The position numbers and the translations under genes were made by a program. From Lactobacillales bacterium (GTDB lineage Bacteria > Bacillota > Bacilli > Lactobacillales > Streptococcaceae): a stretch of 64,000 bases of DNA. Where the stretch lies: NCBI GenBank assembly GCA_031261175.1, contig JAISJW010000028.1, positions 41,006-105,005 on the forward strand, given 5' to 3'. The notes beneath the pieces are model-generated. The model saw only the letters and a program-made list of their open reading frames with translations, was not told where the DNA came from and searched no databases. Shown here in pieces: positions 7,769 through 17,332 of the stretch (within the stretch, counting starts at the first letter, position 1; every line of letters starts with the position of its first letter).

Positions 7769-8680
7769 ATGACTACATTTCAAAGAGGTTTGGCGGGCCT
7801 GCAATTTCCGCTGACACACACGACGACGTCTGGCGTTAAGCACGAGGCGACCATAGTTTCGATCGGGGCGAGTCTGCGCGAATACAAGGTTGATGGCGTT
7901 GACGTCGTGATTCCTTACGCTGCTGACGAGTTCACGCCGGTTTTCTCGGGCATCGTACTTTTCCCGTGGCCGAATCGCCTGGAGGACGGCCTGTTCGAGT
8001 TCGAGGGGACGACCGTTCAGGTTCCGATCAACGAGATCGACAACAACAATCAGCTGCACAGTTTCTCGGAGAATTACGAGTTCGAGTGCCTTGACTATCA
8101 GGAAAATCTGGTGACGCTGGCCTTGACGCTTCCTTACACGCGCTTTTACCCTTACGAAATCCGCGTTGTCATCACGTATTCATTGGACGACGAAGGCCTG
8201 AAAGTGCACACAAAAGCGCAAAACGTAGGCAAGTCAAACGCGCCCTTCGGGCTGGGCTGGCATCCGGTGTTCAGCTACGGCGGATCACGTGAAGAAGCTA
8301 TTTTGACACTTCCGTCAGAAACGCACGTGACGGTGAATGACCGCATGCTTCCAACGGGCGAAGTTCCGGTTGAACCGTATTACGATTTCCGCACTGCGCG
8401 CGCGATTGGCGACACTAATTTAGACGACGCTTTCCTTGATTTCACAACGCACGAAGTGACTTTAGAACGTATCGACAACCACACGACGACTGTCTATTCG
8501 GGCGAAGAATATCCGGCTTGGCAATTATGCACAATCGACGGAATCGGCAGCAAGAACGAAAAGGGAATCTTCATCGAACCTTGCACTTGCTACGCTAACG
8601 CATTCAAAACAGGACGCTTCCTAATTGCGCTAAAACCAAGCGAAACTCGCGAATTCAATTGGGGCATAAAATTTAAATAG
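7769..8680 (+). CDS. Aldose 1-epimerase family protein
   Basis: This 303-residue protein has the galactose mutarotase fold, which interconverts alpha and beta anomers of aldoses or of a hexose 6-phosphate in the cytoplasm. Key family residues are visible: the substrate-site Arg in FPWPNR, a His in NQLHSF, the catalytic His in GLGWHPVF, and the catalytic Glu in GIFIEPCT. Length fits the family. GAGAGG precedes ATG. The gene is monocistronic, between its own promoter and a strong terminator, so its sugar is not indicated by context. Confidence 0.85.
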   Translation: MTTFQRGLAGLQFPLTHTTTSGVKHEATIVSIGASLREYKVDGVDVVIPYAADEFTPVFSGIVLFPWPNRLEDGLFEFEGTTVQVPINEIDNNNQLHSFSENYEFECLDYQENLVTLALTLPYTRFYPYEIRVVITYSLDDEGLKVHTKAQNVGKSNAPFGLGWHPVFSYGGSREEAILTLPSETHVTVNDRMLPTGEVPVEPYYDFRTARAIGDTNLDDAFLDFTTHEVTLERIDNHTTTVYSGEEYPAWQLCTIDGIGSKNEKGIFIEPCTCYANAFKTGRFLIALKPSETREFNWGIKFK

Positions 8681-8688
8681 AATCATTG

Positions 8689-8717
8689 CCAGATTTCTTT
8701 GAAATCTGGTTTTTTTT
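8689..8717 (+). terminator. Strong Rho-independent terminator
   Basis: A perfect 9-bp stem CCAGATTTC/GAAATCTGG with loop TTT is followed by eight T. Confidence 0.95.
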
Positions 8718-8729
8718 CGCCCCGAAATA

Positions 8730-8738
8730 TGTTAAAAT
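8730..8738 (+). promoter_or_regulatory. Extended -10 of tex, predicted leaderless start
   Basis: TGTTAAAAT ends seven bases before ATG 8746. No clear -35 is seen (a T-run occupies that position) and no ribosome binding site lies between the promoter and the start. Confidence 0.5.
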
Positions 8739-8745
8739 TAGCCCT

Positions 8746-10887
8746 ATGAATGAAAAAATTATTAAGCTCACTCATGATGAGCTCAAAACCTATAAACTAA
8801 GCCAAATCGAGAACGTCATCACCTTGACCGAAGAGGGCTCGACAATTCCCTTCATCGCCCGCTACCGCAAGGAAAAAACGCAAAACCTCGACGAGGTAGA
8901 GATCAACGACATCGTCGAACGTTACAACTACCTGACCAACCTCGAAAAGCAAAAAGAGGACATCGTCCGCAAAATCGACGAACAGGGCAAGTTAAGCCCG
9001 GAACTCACTGCGGCAATTGAAAAGGCGTCAAAACTCACTGAACTCGAAGACATCTATCGCCCTTACAAACAAAAACGTTTGACAAAGGCGGTCATCGCCA
9101 AAAACAACGGGCTAGAACCGTTAGCGCTTTGGATTTTAAAACAGGACAACTTGGCAAGTCTAGACACCGAGGCGGCTAAATATTTGAACGACGAAATCGC
9201 AGATATCGAGGCGGCTAAAGCCGGCGCGCATGAAATCATCGCGGAAATCGTCAGTGATGAAAGTAAATATCGTTCGTTTATTCGTAATTATTTAGCGCTG
9301 AATGCGCAGGTTGAAACTAGCGTGAAAAAAGACGCGGTCGACGAGAAAAAAGTTTACGAAATTTATTATGATTTCGTCTCTCCTTATCAAAAACTTCAAC
9401 CACACCAAATGCTTGCGATTACGCGCGCCGAAAAAGAGGGTGTGATTAAACTTAATGTTACGACCGATAACGAACCGATTGAAAATTATTTCAAAGGGCA
9501 GTTAAACGCAAACGAATTCGTTTTAGCGGCAGCTTTAGATGCGTATAAACGCTTCATCTTCCCGGCGATTGAGCGCGAGTTGATGGGCGAAAAATTAGAA
9601 ATTTCGGAAGAGTCAGCGATTGATACTTTCGCACTTAACTTGAAAAACTTACTTTTAATCGCGCCACTTAAAAATAAAATTATTTTAGGTTTCGACCCAG
9701 CCTTCCGCACAGGTTGTAAACTAGCCATCATCAACGAAAACTCGAAAGTTCTAGCGATCGATAAAATCTATCCGCACGTTGGCGTTAGCGACGCGCAGCG
9801 CGCTAAGGCTGAACCTAAATTTATCGATTTGCTCAAAAAATATAATGTCGATATCATCGCAATCGGAAACGGAACAGCATCCCGCGAATCAATCGAATTC
9901 GTCGCAAACGCCGTCAAAAAACTCGACCGCGAAGTTTTATTTACGGTTGTCAATGAAGCCGGAGCATCAGTTTATTCAGCGAGCGAAAACGCCCGTAAAG
10001 AATTCCCTGACCTTCAAGTCGAAGAGCGAAGTGCCGTAAGTATCGCACGCCGCCTTCAAGATCCGTTAGCCGAACTTGTAAAAATCGAACCAAAAGCCGT
10101 CGGCGTTGGACTTTACCAACACGACGTCAATCAAAAACGCTTGGGCGAAAAACTCGACTTCGTCGTTTCAACGGCTGTAAATGCAGTCGGCGTTGATGTC
10201 AATACAGCCTCGGCTGAACTTCTAAGCTACGTTTCAGGAATGAATAAAACGAGTGCGACCAACCTAATCGAACTAAGAGATGAACTCGGCGGTTTCACTA
10301 AACGCACCCAACTCAAAAAGACGAAACGTTTCGGAGAAAAGAGCTACGAACAAGCGGTTGGATTCCTCCGCATCATGGACGGAAAAGACATCCTTGATGC
10401 GACGAGCATCCACCCGGAAAGTTATAAAATCGCTAAAGAAATCCTAAAAGAGGCAAGTGTAAAACCTGAAGAGCTCGGCACGCCTGAAGCGAAAGCAAAA
10501 CTCGAAGCGCTGAAACGTGATGCGTTAATTGCCAAAATGGAAGTCGGCGAATTTACGCTTGATGAAATCATCCAAGCGCTAAATAATCCTAAAAAAGATG
10601 TCCGCGCGAACTTAGCCGGAGCACTTCTGAGAAGCGACGTTCTGAAAATGGAAGACCTTAAACCAGGAATGAAATTAACGGGCACAATCCGCAACGTAAT
10701 TGCCTTCGGAGCTTTCGTCGATATCGGCGTGAAGGAAGACGGACTGGTGCACATCAGTAAACTCAGCAATAAATTTGTCAAAGAACCTAGCGACGTAGTC
10801 AAGGTCGGCGATATCGTCGACGTTTGGGTGATCGACGTCGACTTAAACCGCAAACGTATTTCACTAAGTATGGTAGGAGAAAAATAG
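8746..10887 (+). CDS. tex: Tex family RNA-binding transcription accessory protein
   Basis: The 713-residue protein has the full Tex layout: N-terminal helical domain (TIPFIARYRKEKTQNLDEVE), YqgF/RNase H-like domain (KIILGFDPAFRTGCKLA, about 310), helix-hairpin-helix pair (NTASAELLSYVSGM to FGEKSYEQAVGF) and a C-terminal S1 domain (GTIRNVIAFGAFVDIG to RKRISLSM). Tex binds nucleic acid and is linked to transcription and stress tolerance. ATG 8746 is used because in-frame codons farther upstream lie inside the preceding terminator. There is no Shine-Dalgarno and a -10 box sits seven bases upstream. The stop codon overlaps the GTG start of the SprT-like gene by one base. Confidence 0.95.
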   Translation: MNEKIIKLTHDELKTYKLSQIENVITLTEEGSTIPFIARYRKEKTQNLDEVEINDIVERYNYLTNLEKQKEDIVRKIDEQGKLSPELTAAIEKASKLTELEDIYRPYKQKRLTKAVIAKNNGLEPLALWILKQDNLASLDTEAAKYLNDEIADIEAAKAGAHEIIAEIVSDESKYRSFIRNYLALNAQVETSVKKDAVDEKKVYEIYYDFVSPYQKLQPHQMLAITRAEKEGVIKLNVTTDNEPIENYFKGQLNANEFVLAAALDAYKRFIFPAIERELMGEKLEISEESAIDTFALNLKNLLLIAPLKNKIILGFDPAFRTGCKLAIINENSKVLAIDKIYPHVGVSDAQRAKAEPKFIDLLKKYNVDIIAIGNGTASRESIEFVANAVKKLDREVLFTVVNEAGASVYSASENARKEFPDLQVEERSAVSIARRLQDPLAELVKIEPKAVGVGLYQHDVNQKRLGEKLDFVVSTAVNAVGVDVNTASAELLSYVSGMNKTSATNLIELRDELGGFTKRTQLKKTKRFGEKSYEQAVGFLRIMDGKDILDATSIHPESYKIAKEILKEASVKPEELGTPEAKAKLEALKRDALIAKMEVGEFTLDEIIQALNNPKKDVRANLAGALLRSDVLKMEDLKPGMKLTGTIRNVIAFGAFVDIGVKEDGLVHISKLSNKFVKEPSDVVKVGDIVDVWVIDVDLNRKRISLSMVGEK

Positions 10888-11396
10888 TGGCAACTAAACA
10901 ACAGAACTGGGAAAACTTCAACGAGAAGAAAGACACAGTCTACGATGATGCGAAATTGCAAAAAAAGGTTGAGGAAGTTTCGCTCGAAGCTTTCGGGAAA
11001 CCGTTTGAGCACAGAGCAAGATTCAACACGCGCCTGCAAACTTCTGGGGGTCGCTTGATTCTCTCAACGAGCGACATTGAAATCAATCCGAAATCGTTCA
11101 CGACTCACGGTGAAAGCGAACTTATCGCCATCATCAAGCACGAGTTGACGCATTACCACTTGCACCAGCAGGATATCAAGCACACGCACGCTTCTCCTGA
11201 GTTCAAAGAGCTGCTTGACGAAGTTGGCGGAACGCGCTATTCGAAAGCCGTCAAAGCAGCATCCGGCGTGGTGCACGTCTACCAATGTACGAAGTGTGAC
11301 ACGGTCTACCACCGTCAACGCAAAATCGATTTGAACAAATATTTATGCGGGAACTGCAAGCGCAAGCTGCGTTTCCTTAGAACAGAAGGTATTTAA
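10887..11396 (+). CDS. SprT-like zinc metalloprotein
   Basis: This 169-residue protein has the metallopeptidase motif HELTH (His85-Glu86, His89) and a C-terminal zinc ribbon with two CxxC pairs (YQCTKC and LCGNCKRK), the SprT/YdcK layout. Eukaryotic SPRTN relatives cut DNA-protein crosslinks; the bacterial role is unproven. GTG 10887 overlaps the tex stop and has AGGAG seven bases upstream, which excludes longer starts inside tex. It is followed directly by nrdR, so tex, this gene and nrdR are probably one operon. Confidence 0.85.
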   Translation: MATKQQNWENFNEKKDTVYDDAKLQKKVEEVSLEAFGKPFEHRARFNTRLQTSGGRLILSTSDIEINPKSFTTHGESELIAIIKHELTHYHLHQQDIKHTHASPEFKELLDEVGGTRYSKAVKAASGVVHVYQCTKCDTVYHRQRKIDLNKYLCGNCKRKLRFLRTEGI

Positions 11397-11867
11397 ATGA
11401 GATGTCCATTATGTAATAGTGCCGATATCAACGTTAAGGATTCGCGTGGTCTCGCTGACCAAAACGCCATCCGCCGGCGCCGCGAGTGCAATACTTGTGG
11501 CCATCGCTTCACAACGTTTGAGCGCATTGAAACAGCGACGATGTTAGTCGTCAAAAAGACCGGCGAGCGTGCTCCGTTCGACCGCGACAAAATCCTGCGC
11601 GGGATTGTCCGCTCGGCTGAGAAACGTCCGATTCCATTAAACGAAATCGAGACGGCCGTCGACAACGTCGTGAAAAAAGTTTATGAGGTCGGCGAGAACG
11701 AAATCGCGACTGAGCGCATCGGCGACTTCGTGATGGAAGAGCTGATCGACCTCGACGAAATCACCTACATTCGCTTTGCGAGCGTGTATCGCCAGTTCAA
11801 AGACATGACCGTCTTCCTGCAGGAACTTCAGGATGTGGTCGACAAGGTCAACAAAGATAAAAAATAA
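11397..11867 (+). CDS. nrdR: Transcriptional repressor NrdR
   Basis: NrdR represses ribonucleotide reductase genes when its ATP-cone senses dATP. The 156-residue protein has the N-terminal zinc ribbon (Cys3, Cys6, Cys31, Cys34) with the basic run NAIRRRRE, followed by an ATP-cone domain (VVKKTGERAPFDRDKILRGI onward). Length and motifs match the family exactly. ATG follows the upstream stop with no gap. As in many Firmicutes it precedes dnaB and dnaI, linking nucleotide supply with replication initiation. Confidence 0.97.
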   Translation: MRCPLCNSADINVKDSRGLADQNAIRRRRECNTCGHRFTTFERIETATMLVVKKTGERAPFDRDKILRGIVRSAEKRPIPLNEIETAVDNVVKKVYEVGENEIATERIGDFVMEELIDLDEITYIRFASVYRQFKDMTVFLQELQDVVDKVNKDKK

Positions 11868-11887
11868 AGAAAGGATGTGAGAAATAA

Positions 11888-13138
11888 GTGACGCCATTAA
11901 CAAACTTTTACCTCGTCCGCGCCGCCAGTCTATCCGACGACGACCGCGAACTCCTGACGCAAGCCTACCTACCAATCATCGGCGCACTTAGCGTCAACCT
12001 CTACATGCTTTTCTACGCAAATTCGAAGAGCGGGCAAGTCTGCGCGGCTACGCCTGCGAAACTGCTCGGGCAATTAAATACCGATTTTAAAAACTTTGAA
12101 ACCGGACAAAAATTACTCGAAGGTTTAGGGTTGCTCGACTCTTACGAGTTTGAAAACGAAATTTATTTTGAATTAAAACGTCCCTTAGCATCCAACGTTT
12201 TCTTCGCTAATCCAGTATTGAGCGTGATGTTGTATGAGGCAGTAGGCGAAGTTGTCTACGAAGATTTAATCAAAAAATTTGTTAATAATCCTTTATTTAA
12301 TTATCGTGTGGGAACGAAGACGACCCTTAGATTTGATGAAGTATTCTCGATGGCACGTGAACGATTTGATTTTTATAAAACGAAAATTAAATTAAGCGAA
12401 GAAACACCAGTCGGGGCTGATCTTAAAATCGAAAAAGTTTTAGATTTTAATTTATTAAATGAAATAATTAAATCATATCAAGTCGCTTTGACGCCTGAAA
12501 TCTGCACGGAAATAAATGCGTTAGCGAGATTTTACGCCATTGATGAAATCACGGTGGGCCGGATTTTACCGCACGCGATTCAAAATCACGAAATTGATCT
12601 CAAAAAATTAAAACGATTAATTCACCAAATGAGCGAAAGCCATAAACCAAAAGAAAAACCGCAAGGCGAAATCAACCAGGACGGACTTGCCCCCGGTGAG
12701 ATTCATCTCGCCAACGAGGCGCGCAAGTGTGCGCCGTATGTGTTTATGACGGCGATTAAGAAACAGAATAACGGGATGGTTTCGGCGAACGAAAAATACA
12801 CGATTGAAAATGTGCTGAAAAATTCGGCGCTGACGAGCGAAGTCGTGAATATTATGATTTATTACATCCTCGTGATGAAAGAAAATACCGTAATTAATTC
12901 GAAGTTTGTCGACGTTATCGCAAACGGACTGTTGAAGGCGAAGGCTGCGACGGCTGAAGACGCGATTCGATATTTTAAAAATTACAATATCGAAAGTGCG
13001 AAACGGCAGGCTCCGCGCAAACCGCGCAACAACGCGCAGGCGGAGAAAATTCCTGAGCATTTAGAAAACGTGAAAACCGAGAACAAACTTGATGCGGCGG
13101 CCGAAGAGGCGCTGCGCAAACAATTGGAGAACCTATAA
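11888..13138 (+). CDS. dnaB: Replication initiation and membrane attachment protein DnaB
   Basis: This is the Gram-positive primosomal DnaB (not the helicase), which with DnaD and DnaI loads the helicase at origins and restart sites. The 416-residue length, the N-terminal winged-helix part (FYLVRAASLSDDDRELLTQ) and the C-terminal DnaD/DnaB2-like part (ENVLKNSALTSEVVNIMIYY with RYFKNYN) fit the family. GTG 11888 follows AGGATGTGAG. It lies between nrdR and dnaI, the conserved order. Confidence 0.92.
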   Translation: MTPLTNFYLVRAASLSDDDRELLTQAYLPIIGALSVNLYMLFYANSKSGQVCAATPAKLLGQLNTDFKNFETGQKLLEGLGLLDSYEFENEIYFELKRPLASNVFFANPVLSVMLYEAVGEVVYEDLIKKFVNNPLFNYRVGTKTTLRFDEVFSMARERFDFYKTKIKLSEETPVGADLKIEKVLDFNLLNEIIKSYQVALTPEICTEINALARFYAIDEITVGRILPHAIQNHEIDLKKLKRLIHQMSESHKPKEKPQGEINQDGLAPGEIHLANEARKCAPYVFMTAIKKQNNGMVSANEKYTIENVLKNSALTSEVVNIMIYYILVMKENTVINSKFVDVIANGLLKAKAATAEDAIRYFKNYNIESAKRQAPRKPRNNAQAEKIPEHLENVKTENKLDAAAEEALRKQLENL

Positions 13139-13141
13139 GAG

Positions 13142-14005
13142 ATGGAAAAAATTGGAAATCTACTCGATAATATCGATCAAGCAAAATACGATCAGCAAGT
13201 CCGCGAAATCTTAAGTGACGTCGATGTTCAGGCGTTTTTGAGCGAGCAAGGATTAAGCGCAAAAGATGCAGTTGTTGCCCAAGGGATCAATAAATTAGGC
13301 GAATTTTACCGCGCTAAAAAGGGTCAAGGATTGAGTGATGACTTCACTCCGCGCCTAGTCTTTGACGGTTTCATCGACATCGCCTACGTTAAGAAACCAG
13401 GAATTAAAGCTAACGCTCATTTCCTCGACATTCCAAAAGCGGTTAAATCAGCTAACTTCAAAGAGTTCCAAATCACAGATGCGAGGGTTGCTGCGATTCA
13501 AGCAGCGAGCGATTTCGTTAAGAATTTCGACCGCAGCAAACTCAACAAGGGTCTGTATCTTTACGGAAGTTACGGTACTGGAAAGACTTATTTGATGGGA
13601 GCGATAGCGAACTCACTTGCCGAAAAAGGGATTGAGTCGACGCTTGTGTTCACGACGAATTTGATCGAAGAAATGAACAAGCGGATGTTTTCGCAGGACA
13701 AGAATGACTTGCCGGAATACGTTGAACGCCTGCGCCGCGTGGACGTTTTGATGCTTGACGATATCGGCGCGGAGCGCGTGAGCGACTGGGTTATCAAGCA
13801 GTTGTTCGATATCTTGAACTACCGTTACCAGGAGGAACTTGCCACGTGTTTCACGTCGAATTTGACGCTGAATCAGCTTGAGGAGCGGTTTATCAAGGAC
13901 AATAAAGATGGAAGTGACACGGTTAGTGCGCGGCGTTTGATGGAGCGAATTCGCGTTTTAGCTCGCGAGGTTGAGCTGAGCGGGGCGGACCGCAGGGAAT
14001 TTTAA
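13142..14005 (+). CDS. dnaI: Primosomal protein DnaI (helicase loader)
   Basis: DnaI is an AAA+ ATPase that loads the replicative helicase. The 287-residue protein has a short N-terminal helicase-binding domain, Walker A GSYGTGKT (142-149), Walker B DVLMLDDIGAE and a sensor region (CFTSNLTLNQLEE). The start lies three bases after dnaB, and the next gene begins directly at its stop, so translation is probably coupled. Confidence 0.95.
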   Translation: MEKIGNLLDNIDQAKYDQQVREILSDVDVQAFLSEQGLSAKDAVVAQGINKLGEFYRAKKGQGLSDDFTPRLVFDGFIDIAYVKKPGIKANAHFLDIPKAVKSANFKEFQITDARVAAIQAASDFVKNFDRSKLNKGLYLYGSYGTGKTYLMGAIANSLAEKGIESTLVFTTNLIEEMNKRMFSQDKNDLPEYVERLRRVDVLMLDDIGAERVSDWVIKQLFDILNYRYQEELATCFTSNLTLNQLEERFIKDNKDGSDTVSARRLMERIRVLAREVELSGADRREF

Positions 14006-15868
14006 ATGGAAGATTACAGAATTGATCATCTCCACAAAACTTATGGCGAGAAGCTGATTTTCGACGACGTCAGCTTCATCGTCCACCAAAACGACAAAAT
14101 AGGTCTTATCGGAACGAACGGAACCGGTAAGACCACTTTGCTAAATATCATCGCGGGGCTCGATTCGCACGACGGAGATCGGCAAGTCGCGACCGCCTCG
14201 AACGGATTTACGATCGGTTATTTGAGGCAGGATGCTCAGTTTAATGAGACGACGGTTCTCGATGCGGTATTCCGGGCGGATACGGCGATGTACCGGGCGG
14301 TGCGTGAATATGAATTGGCTTTGGCGCGGATTGACGAGAACCCGGATGCCTATAATAAGGCGATGGAGAAGATGGATGCGTCGGACGCGTGGAATCTCGA
14401 GAGCGAGGCGAAGTCGATTTTGACGAAGCTTGGGATCACTGACATGAACGCAGAGATTTCGTCTTTGAGCGGTGGGCAGAAAAAGCGTTTGGATCTCGCT
14501 CGGCAGTTGATTGAAATGCCTGATTTGCTTTTACTCGATGAGCCGACCAACCACCTCGATTACGATATGATTCGCTGGCTAGAAACTTATTTGAATAAAT
14601 ATAAGGGTGCGCTGATTTTTGTGACGCACGATCGCTATTTCTTAGATAACGTATCGAATCGAATTTTTGAGTTGCACGGCGGGCGGTTGAGTGAATATAA
14701 AGGGAACTACGCCGATTATTTAGAGGCGTGTGCCGTTTTGGATGAAGAAGCCGGGCGTCAGAATCACAAGCAAAAGCAACTATATAAGCAGGAACTTGCC
14801 TGGATGCGCAAAAGTGCCCAAGCTCGTTCGACGAAGCAGCAGGCGCGGATTAATCGTTTCAATGATTTGAAGAGCGAGATTAATTTTTCATCAGGCGAAC
14901 AGGAACTCGATATCGATTTGCACAGCGTTCGGTTGGGTAAAAAAGTTATCGATTTTCAGGATGCATCTAAGGCGATTGCGGGTAAATCTTTATTTAAAGA
15001 TTTTTCTCTGTTGATTCAGGCTGGCGAGCGGATTGGGATTGTCGGCGATAACGGAACTGGAAAATCGACGTTATTAAATGTGATTGAAGGAACGGTCGCG
15101 TTGGATTCGGGCGTTGTCGAAATCGGCGAAACAGTTAGGATTGGCTACTATAAACAACATTTCGAATTCGCTAAACCGGATCAACGTTTGATTAGTTATC
15201 TCGAAGAAGTCGCACAGGAAGCTGTTTTAAGTTCAGGTGAAAAGATCAGCGCGACTGATATGTTGGAAAGATTCTTATTTCCGCGTCACAATCATGGGGC
15301 GAAAATATCGTCTTTATCAGGTGGCGAAAAACGCCGTTTATACTTGCTTAAGATTTTAATCGAAGCTCCGAACGTTTTACTGATGGATGAACCGACAAAT
15401 GATTTAGATATCGACACATTGACGATTTTAGAAGACTATATCAATAATTTTCCGGGAACAGTTTTAGTCGTAAGTCATGACCGCTACTTCCTCGATAAAA
15501 CGATTGATAAAGTTTTGAGTTTCGAAGGTAACGGTGTCGTTAATTTAAGTCATTCTAATATGACGGAATATCTTGAGAAAAAAGGCGAAGCCGTCAAGCT
15601 CGAAACGACAGCTGAGCCTAAGGTTGTAGTTCAAGAAAAGCCGAAGAATGAAAACCGCATGAGCTACCACGAGAAAAAAGAGTGGGAAACTTTAGAAGAC
15701 GATATCGCGGAAATCGAAGAAAAAATTGCCGCGCTCGACGTGCAACTTGCCCAGGAATCTTCTGACCTCGGTAAAATAAACGATTTAATCGCGCTCAAAG
15801 AACCGTTAGAAAAAGACCTCGAATACAAATACGAACGTTGGGAAATCCTCAGCGAAAAGACGATGTAG
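14006..15868 (+). CDS. ABC-F family ATPase (Uup/YfmR-like)
   Basis: The 620-residue protein has two ABC ATPase domains and no membrane segments, so it belongs to the ABC-F proteins that act on the ribosome. Domain 1 has Walker A GTNGTGKTT, signature LSGGQKKR and Walker B LLLLDEPTNHLD; domain 2 has GDNGTGKST, LSGGEKRR and LLMDEPTNDLD. The interdomain linker (about 235-300) is basic. A C-terminal coiled coil (about 550-620, with LEDDIAEIEEKIAALD) is typical of Uup/YfmR, which help translation of difficult sequences, rather than of antibiotic-resistance ABC-F proteins. It directly abuts dnaI. Confidence 0.9.
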   Translation: MEDYRIDHLHKTYGEKLIFDDVSFIVHQNDKIGLIGTNGTGKTTLLNIIAGLDSHDGDRQVATASNGFTIGYLRQDAQFNETTVLDAVFRADTAMYRAVREYELALARIDENPDAYNKAMEKMDASDAWNLESEAKSILTKLGITDMNAEISSLSGGQKKRLDLARQLIEMPDLLLLDEPTNHLDYDMIRWLETYLNKYKGALIFVTHDRYFLDNVSNRIFELHGGRLSEYKGNYADYLEACAVLDEEAGRQNHKQKQLYKQELAWMRKSAQARSTKQQARINRFNDLKSEINFSSGEQELDIDLHSVRLGKKVIDFQDASKAIAGKSLFKDFSLLIQAGERIGIVGDNGTGKSTLLNVIEGTVALDSGVVEIGETVRIGYYKQHFEFAKPDQRLISYLEEVAQEAVLSSGEKISATDMLERFLFPRHNHGAKISSLSGGEKRRLYLLKILIEAPNVLLMDEPTNDLDIDTLTILEDYINNFPGTVLVVSHDRYFLDKTIDKVLSFEGNGVVNLSHSNMTEYLEKKGEAVKLETTAEPKVVVQEKPKNENRMSYHEKKEWETLEDDIAEIEEKIAALDVQLAQESSDLGKINDLIALKEPLEKDLEYKYERWEILSEKTM

Positions 15869-15872
15869 GTGA

Positions 15873-16226
15873 GTGATGGATGAAAAGAAAAGCGGCTGCT
15901 ACATTTCTTGTATGACGGCTTTCGTGATACTCATAGTGTTATTTGTAGTCGTTCCTGCGGTTTGGTTTGCAAAAACAATATCTGATCCAAACGAGCAGAT
16001 GAATAATAAACTTTACGAGATGGGGATTGCAATAGATTTCAAAGACCACAGATTTTCCCCTGATGACAGTGAATATGTCGACAAAAGTCACGAAGACTTC
16101 ACGGGGGAATTAAGAGGGGAGAAAATCAAAATCCGCGTCACCTACAAAGGACATTTATTCTTTGAAAGAAAAATCGTAAAAATAAAAGTTATCGAACAAC
16201 CGGATCATCAGAAAACTAAATTTTAA
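15873..16226 (+). CDS. Small membrane-anchored protein of unknown function
   Basis: The protein has 117 residues: a short cytoplasmic head (DEKKSGCYIS), one membrane segment (FVILIVLFVVVPAVWF) and a polar outer part ending in KIKVIEQPDHQKTKF. No family was recognised. GTG 15873 and ATG 15876 are alternative starts; AGGTGA lies just upstream, close to both. It follows the ABC-F gene by four bases, so it is probably its operon partner. A long palindrome follows. Confidence 0.65.
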   Translation: MMDEKKSGCYISCMTAFVILIVLFVVVPAVWFAKTISDPNEQMNNKLYEMGIAIDFKDHRFSPDDSEYVDKSHEDFTGELRGEKIKIRVTYKGHLFFERKIVKIKVIEQPDHQKTKF

Positions 16227-16246
16227 CAATCTGTGTGTAAAACACG

Positions 16247-16320
16247 AAAAAGGGGGATTTTGGCAAAATTTTTAAATTTTTAGCAAAAAAATTAAAAAAT
16301 TTGCCAAAATCCCCCTTTTT
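16247..16320. repeat. Long hairpin, probably a bidirectional terminator
   Basis: Perfect 21-bp outer arms start with AAAAAGGGGGATTTTGGC, and the AT-rich inner part is also nearly self-complementary, leaving a loop near TAGC. T-runs at the ends on both strands suit termination. Confidence 0.8.
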
Positions 16321-16382
16321 CTGTTCTAGCGGCGCGTAGAGCCGCCGACTTGCCCGAGTTTTTAAAGGGCTAAATAAAATAA

Positions 16383-16412
16383 TTGCGCTGCTCGAGGGAA
16401 TTATGATATAAT
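16383..16412 (+). promoter_or_regulatory. Promoter of rpsD
   Basis: TTGCGC (16383-16388), an 18-bp spacer, and an extended -10 TGATATAAT (TATAAT at 16407-16412). Confidence 0.75.
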
Positions 16413-16418
16413 GTTCAA

Positions 16419-16564
16419 GTTGAAGCAGCTCATACTTGTTTGTCAACATGATCCAGGCGAAAGCCCGCCCCAGTAACTTGCGGCTGCAAAAGCGAACGGG
16501 AAAAAGGAATCATGAACAAAGGGTTTAAGACATCCTTCGCAAAAAAATTTAAGGAGGAGACAAA
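16419..16564 (+). promoter_or_regulatory. Structured 5' leader of rpsD, probable r-protein leader
   Basis: The transcript would carry a leader of about 145 nt. CATGATCC (16447-16454) pairs with GGAATCATG near 16506-16514 and encloses GC-rich arms (GGCGAAAGCCCGCC). In Bacillus the S4 leader represses its own translation; a similar role is inferred. The block at 16451-16481 resembles 39152-39189 in the rpsB leader. Confidence 0.5.
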
Positions 16565-17173
16565 ATGTCTCGTTATACAGGTCCAACTTGGAAAATTTCA
16601 CGCCGTTTAGGTTTATCACTATCAGGAACAGGTAAAGAATTAAGCCGTCGTGCTTACATCCCTGGTCAACACGGCCCAACTGCCCGTATCAAACTTTCTG
16701 AATACGGTTTGCAATTACAAGAAAAACAAAAATTACGCCACACATTCGGCTTAACTGAACGCCAATTCCGTAACTTATTCGTTCGCGCGGGTAAATTACA
16801 AGGTAAACACGGTGAAAACTTCATCAAATTACTAGAAGGTCGTTTGGATAACGTTGTTTACCGTTTAGGTCTAGCAACTACTCGTCGTCAATCTCGCCAA
16901 TTCGTTAACCACGGTCACATCCTAGTTAACGGTTCTCGCGTTGACATCCCTTCTTACCGCGTGCAAGAAGGCGACATCATCAGCGTTCGCGAAAAATCTC
17001 TTAAAGTTCCAGCTATCACTGAAGCAGTTGCAGCAATCGTTGCCCGCCCTTCATTCGTTGAATTCGATGCTGAAAAACTTGAAGGTAAATTCGTCCGCTT
17101 CCCTGAACGTGACGAAGTTCACCCTGACATCAACGAAGCACTTATCGTTGAATTCTACAACAAAAAACTCTAA
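16565..17173 (+). CDS. rpsD: 30S ribosomal protein S4
   Basis: S4 is a primary 16S rRNA-binding protein that nucleates assembly of the 30S body. The 202-residue protein starts [20 protein letters not shown] and has the S4 RNA-binding domain ([20 protein letters not shown], then [20 protein letters not shown]). It lacks the zinc-binding cysteines at the N-terminus (a Cys-free form). AAGGAGGAG precedes ATG. It stands alone, as in many Firmicutes, with codons typical of high expression. Confidence 0.98.
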   Translation: MSRYTGPTWKISRRLGLSLSGTGKELSRRAYIPGQHGPTARIKLSEYGLQLQEKQKLRHTFGLTERQFRNLFVRAGKLQGKHGENFIKLLEGRLDNVVYRLGLATTRRQSRQFVNHGHILVNGSRVDIPSYRVQEGDIISVREKSLKVPAITEAVAAIVARPSFVEFDAEKLEGKFVRFPERDEVHPDINEALIVEFYNKKL

Positions 17174-17196
17174 AACATATTTTTCCTGGCGATCGA

Positions 17197-17275
17197 GATA
17201 TGCGCAAGCATATCGAGGAGCTTGGAAAAATAGTTCGCAGATTCGCGCTAGCGAATCTACGTTCCAAAAGCGTTT
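17197..17275. other. Chain of hairpins after rpsD
   Basis: GATATGC-GCAA-GCATATC (17197-17214) has a GCAA tetraloop. Next, AGATTCGC-GCTA-GCGAATCT (17239-17258) is framed by GCTTGGAA and TTCCAAAAGC. Neither has a T-run, so they may protect the mRNA 3' end or act in RNA processing. Confidence 0.5.
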
Positions 17276-17287
17276 TTACAAAATCGA

Positions 17288-17322
17288 AAAGCTCTGGGCA
17301 ATTGCCCGGGGCTTTTTCTTTT
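17288..17322 (+). terminator. Terminator of rpsD
   Basis: AAAGCTCTGGGCA pairs with TGCCCGGGGCTTT and runs into TTTTTC. The stem tip is the palindrome GGCAATTGCC. Confidence 0.85.
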
Positions 17323-17332
17323 GCTCTGCGAG

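Noticed and set aside
8686-8745. Longer N-terminus for Tex
   Set aside because: The added codons come from a terminator hairpin and its T-run and the residues do not fit the family; ATG 8746 gives the standard N-terminus.
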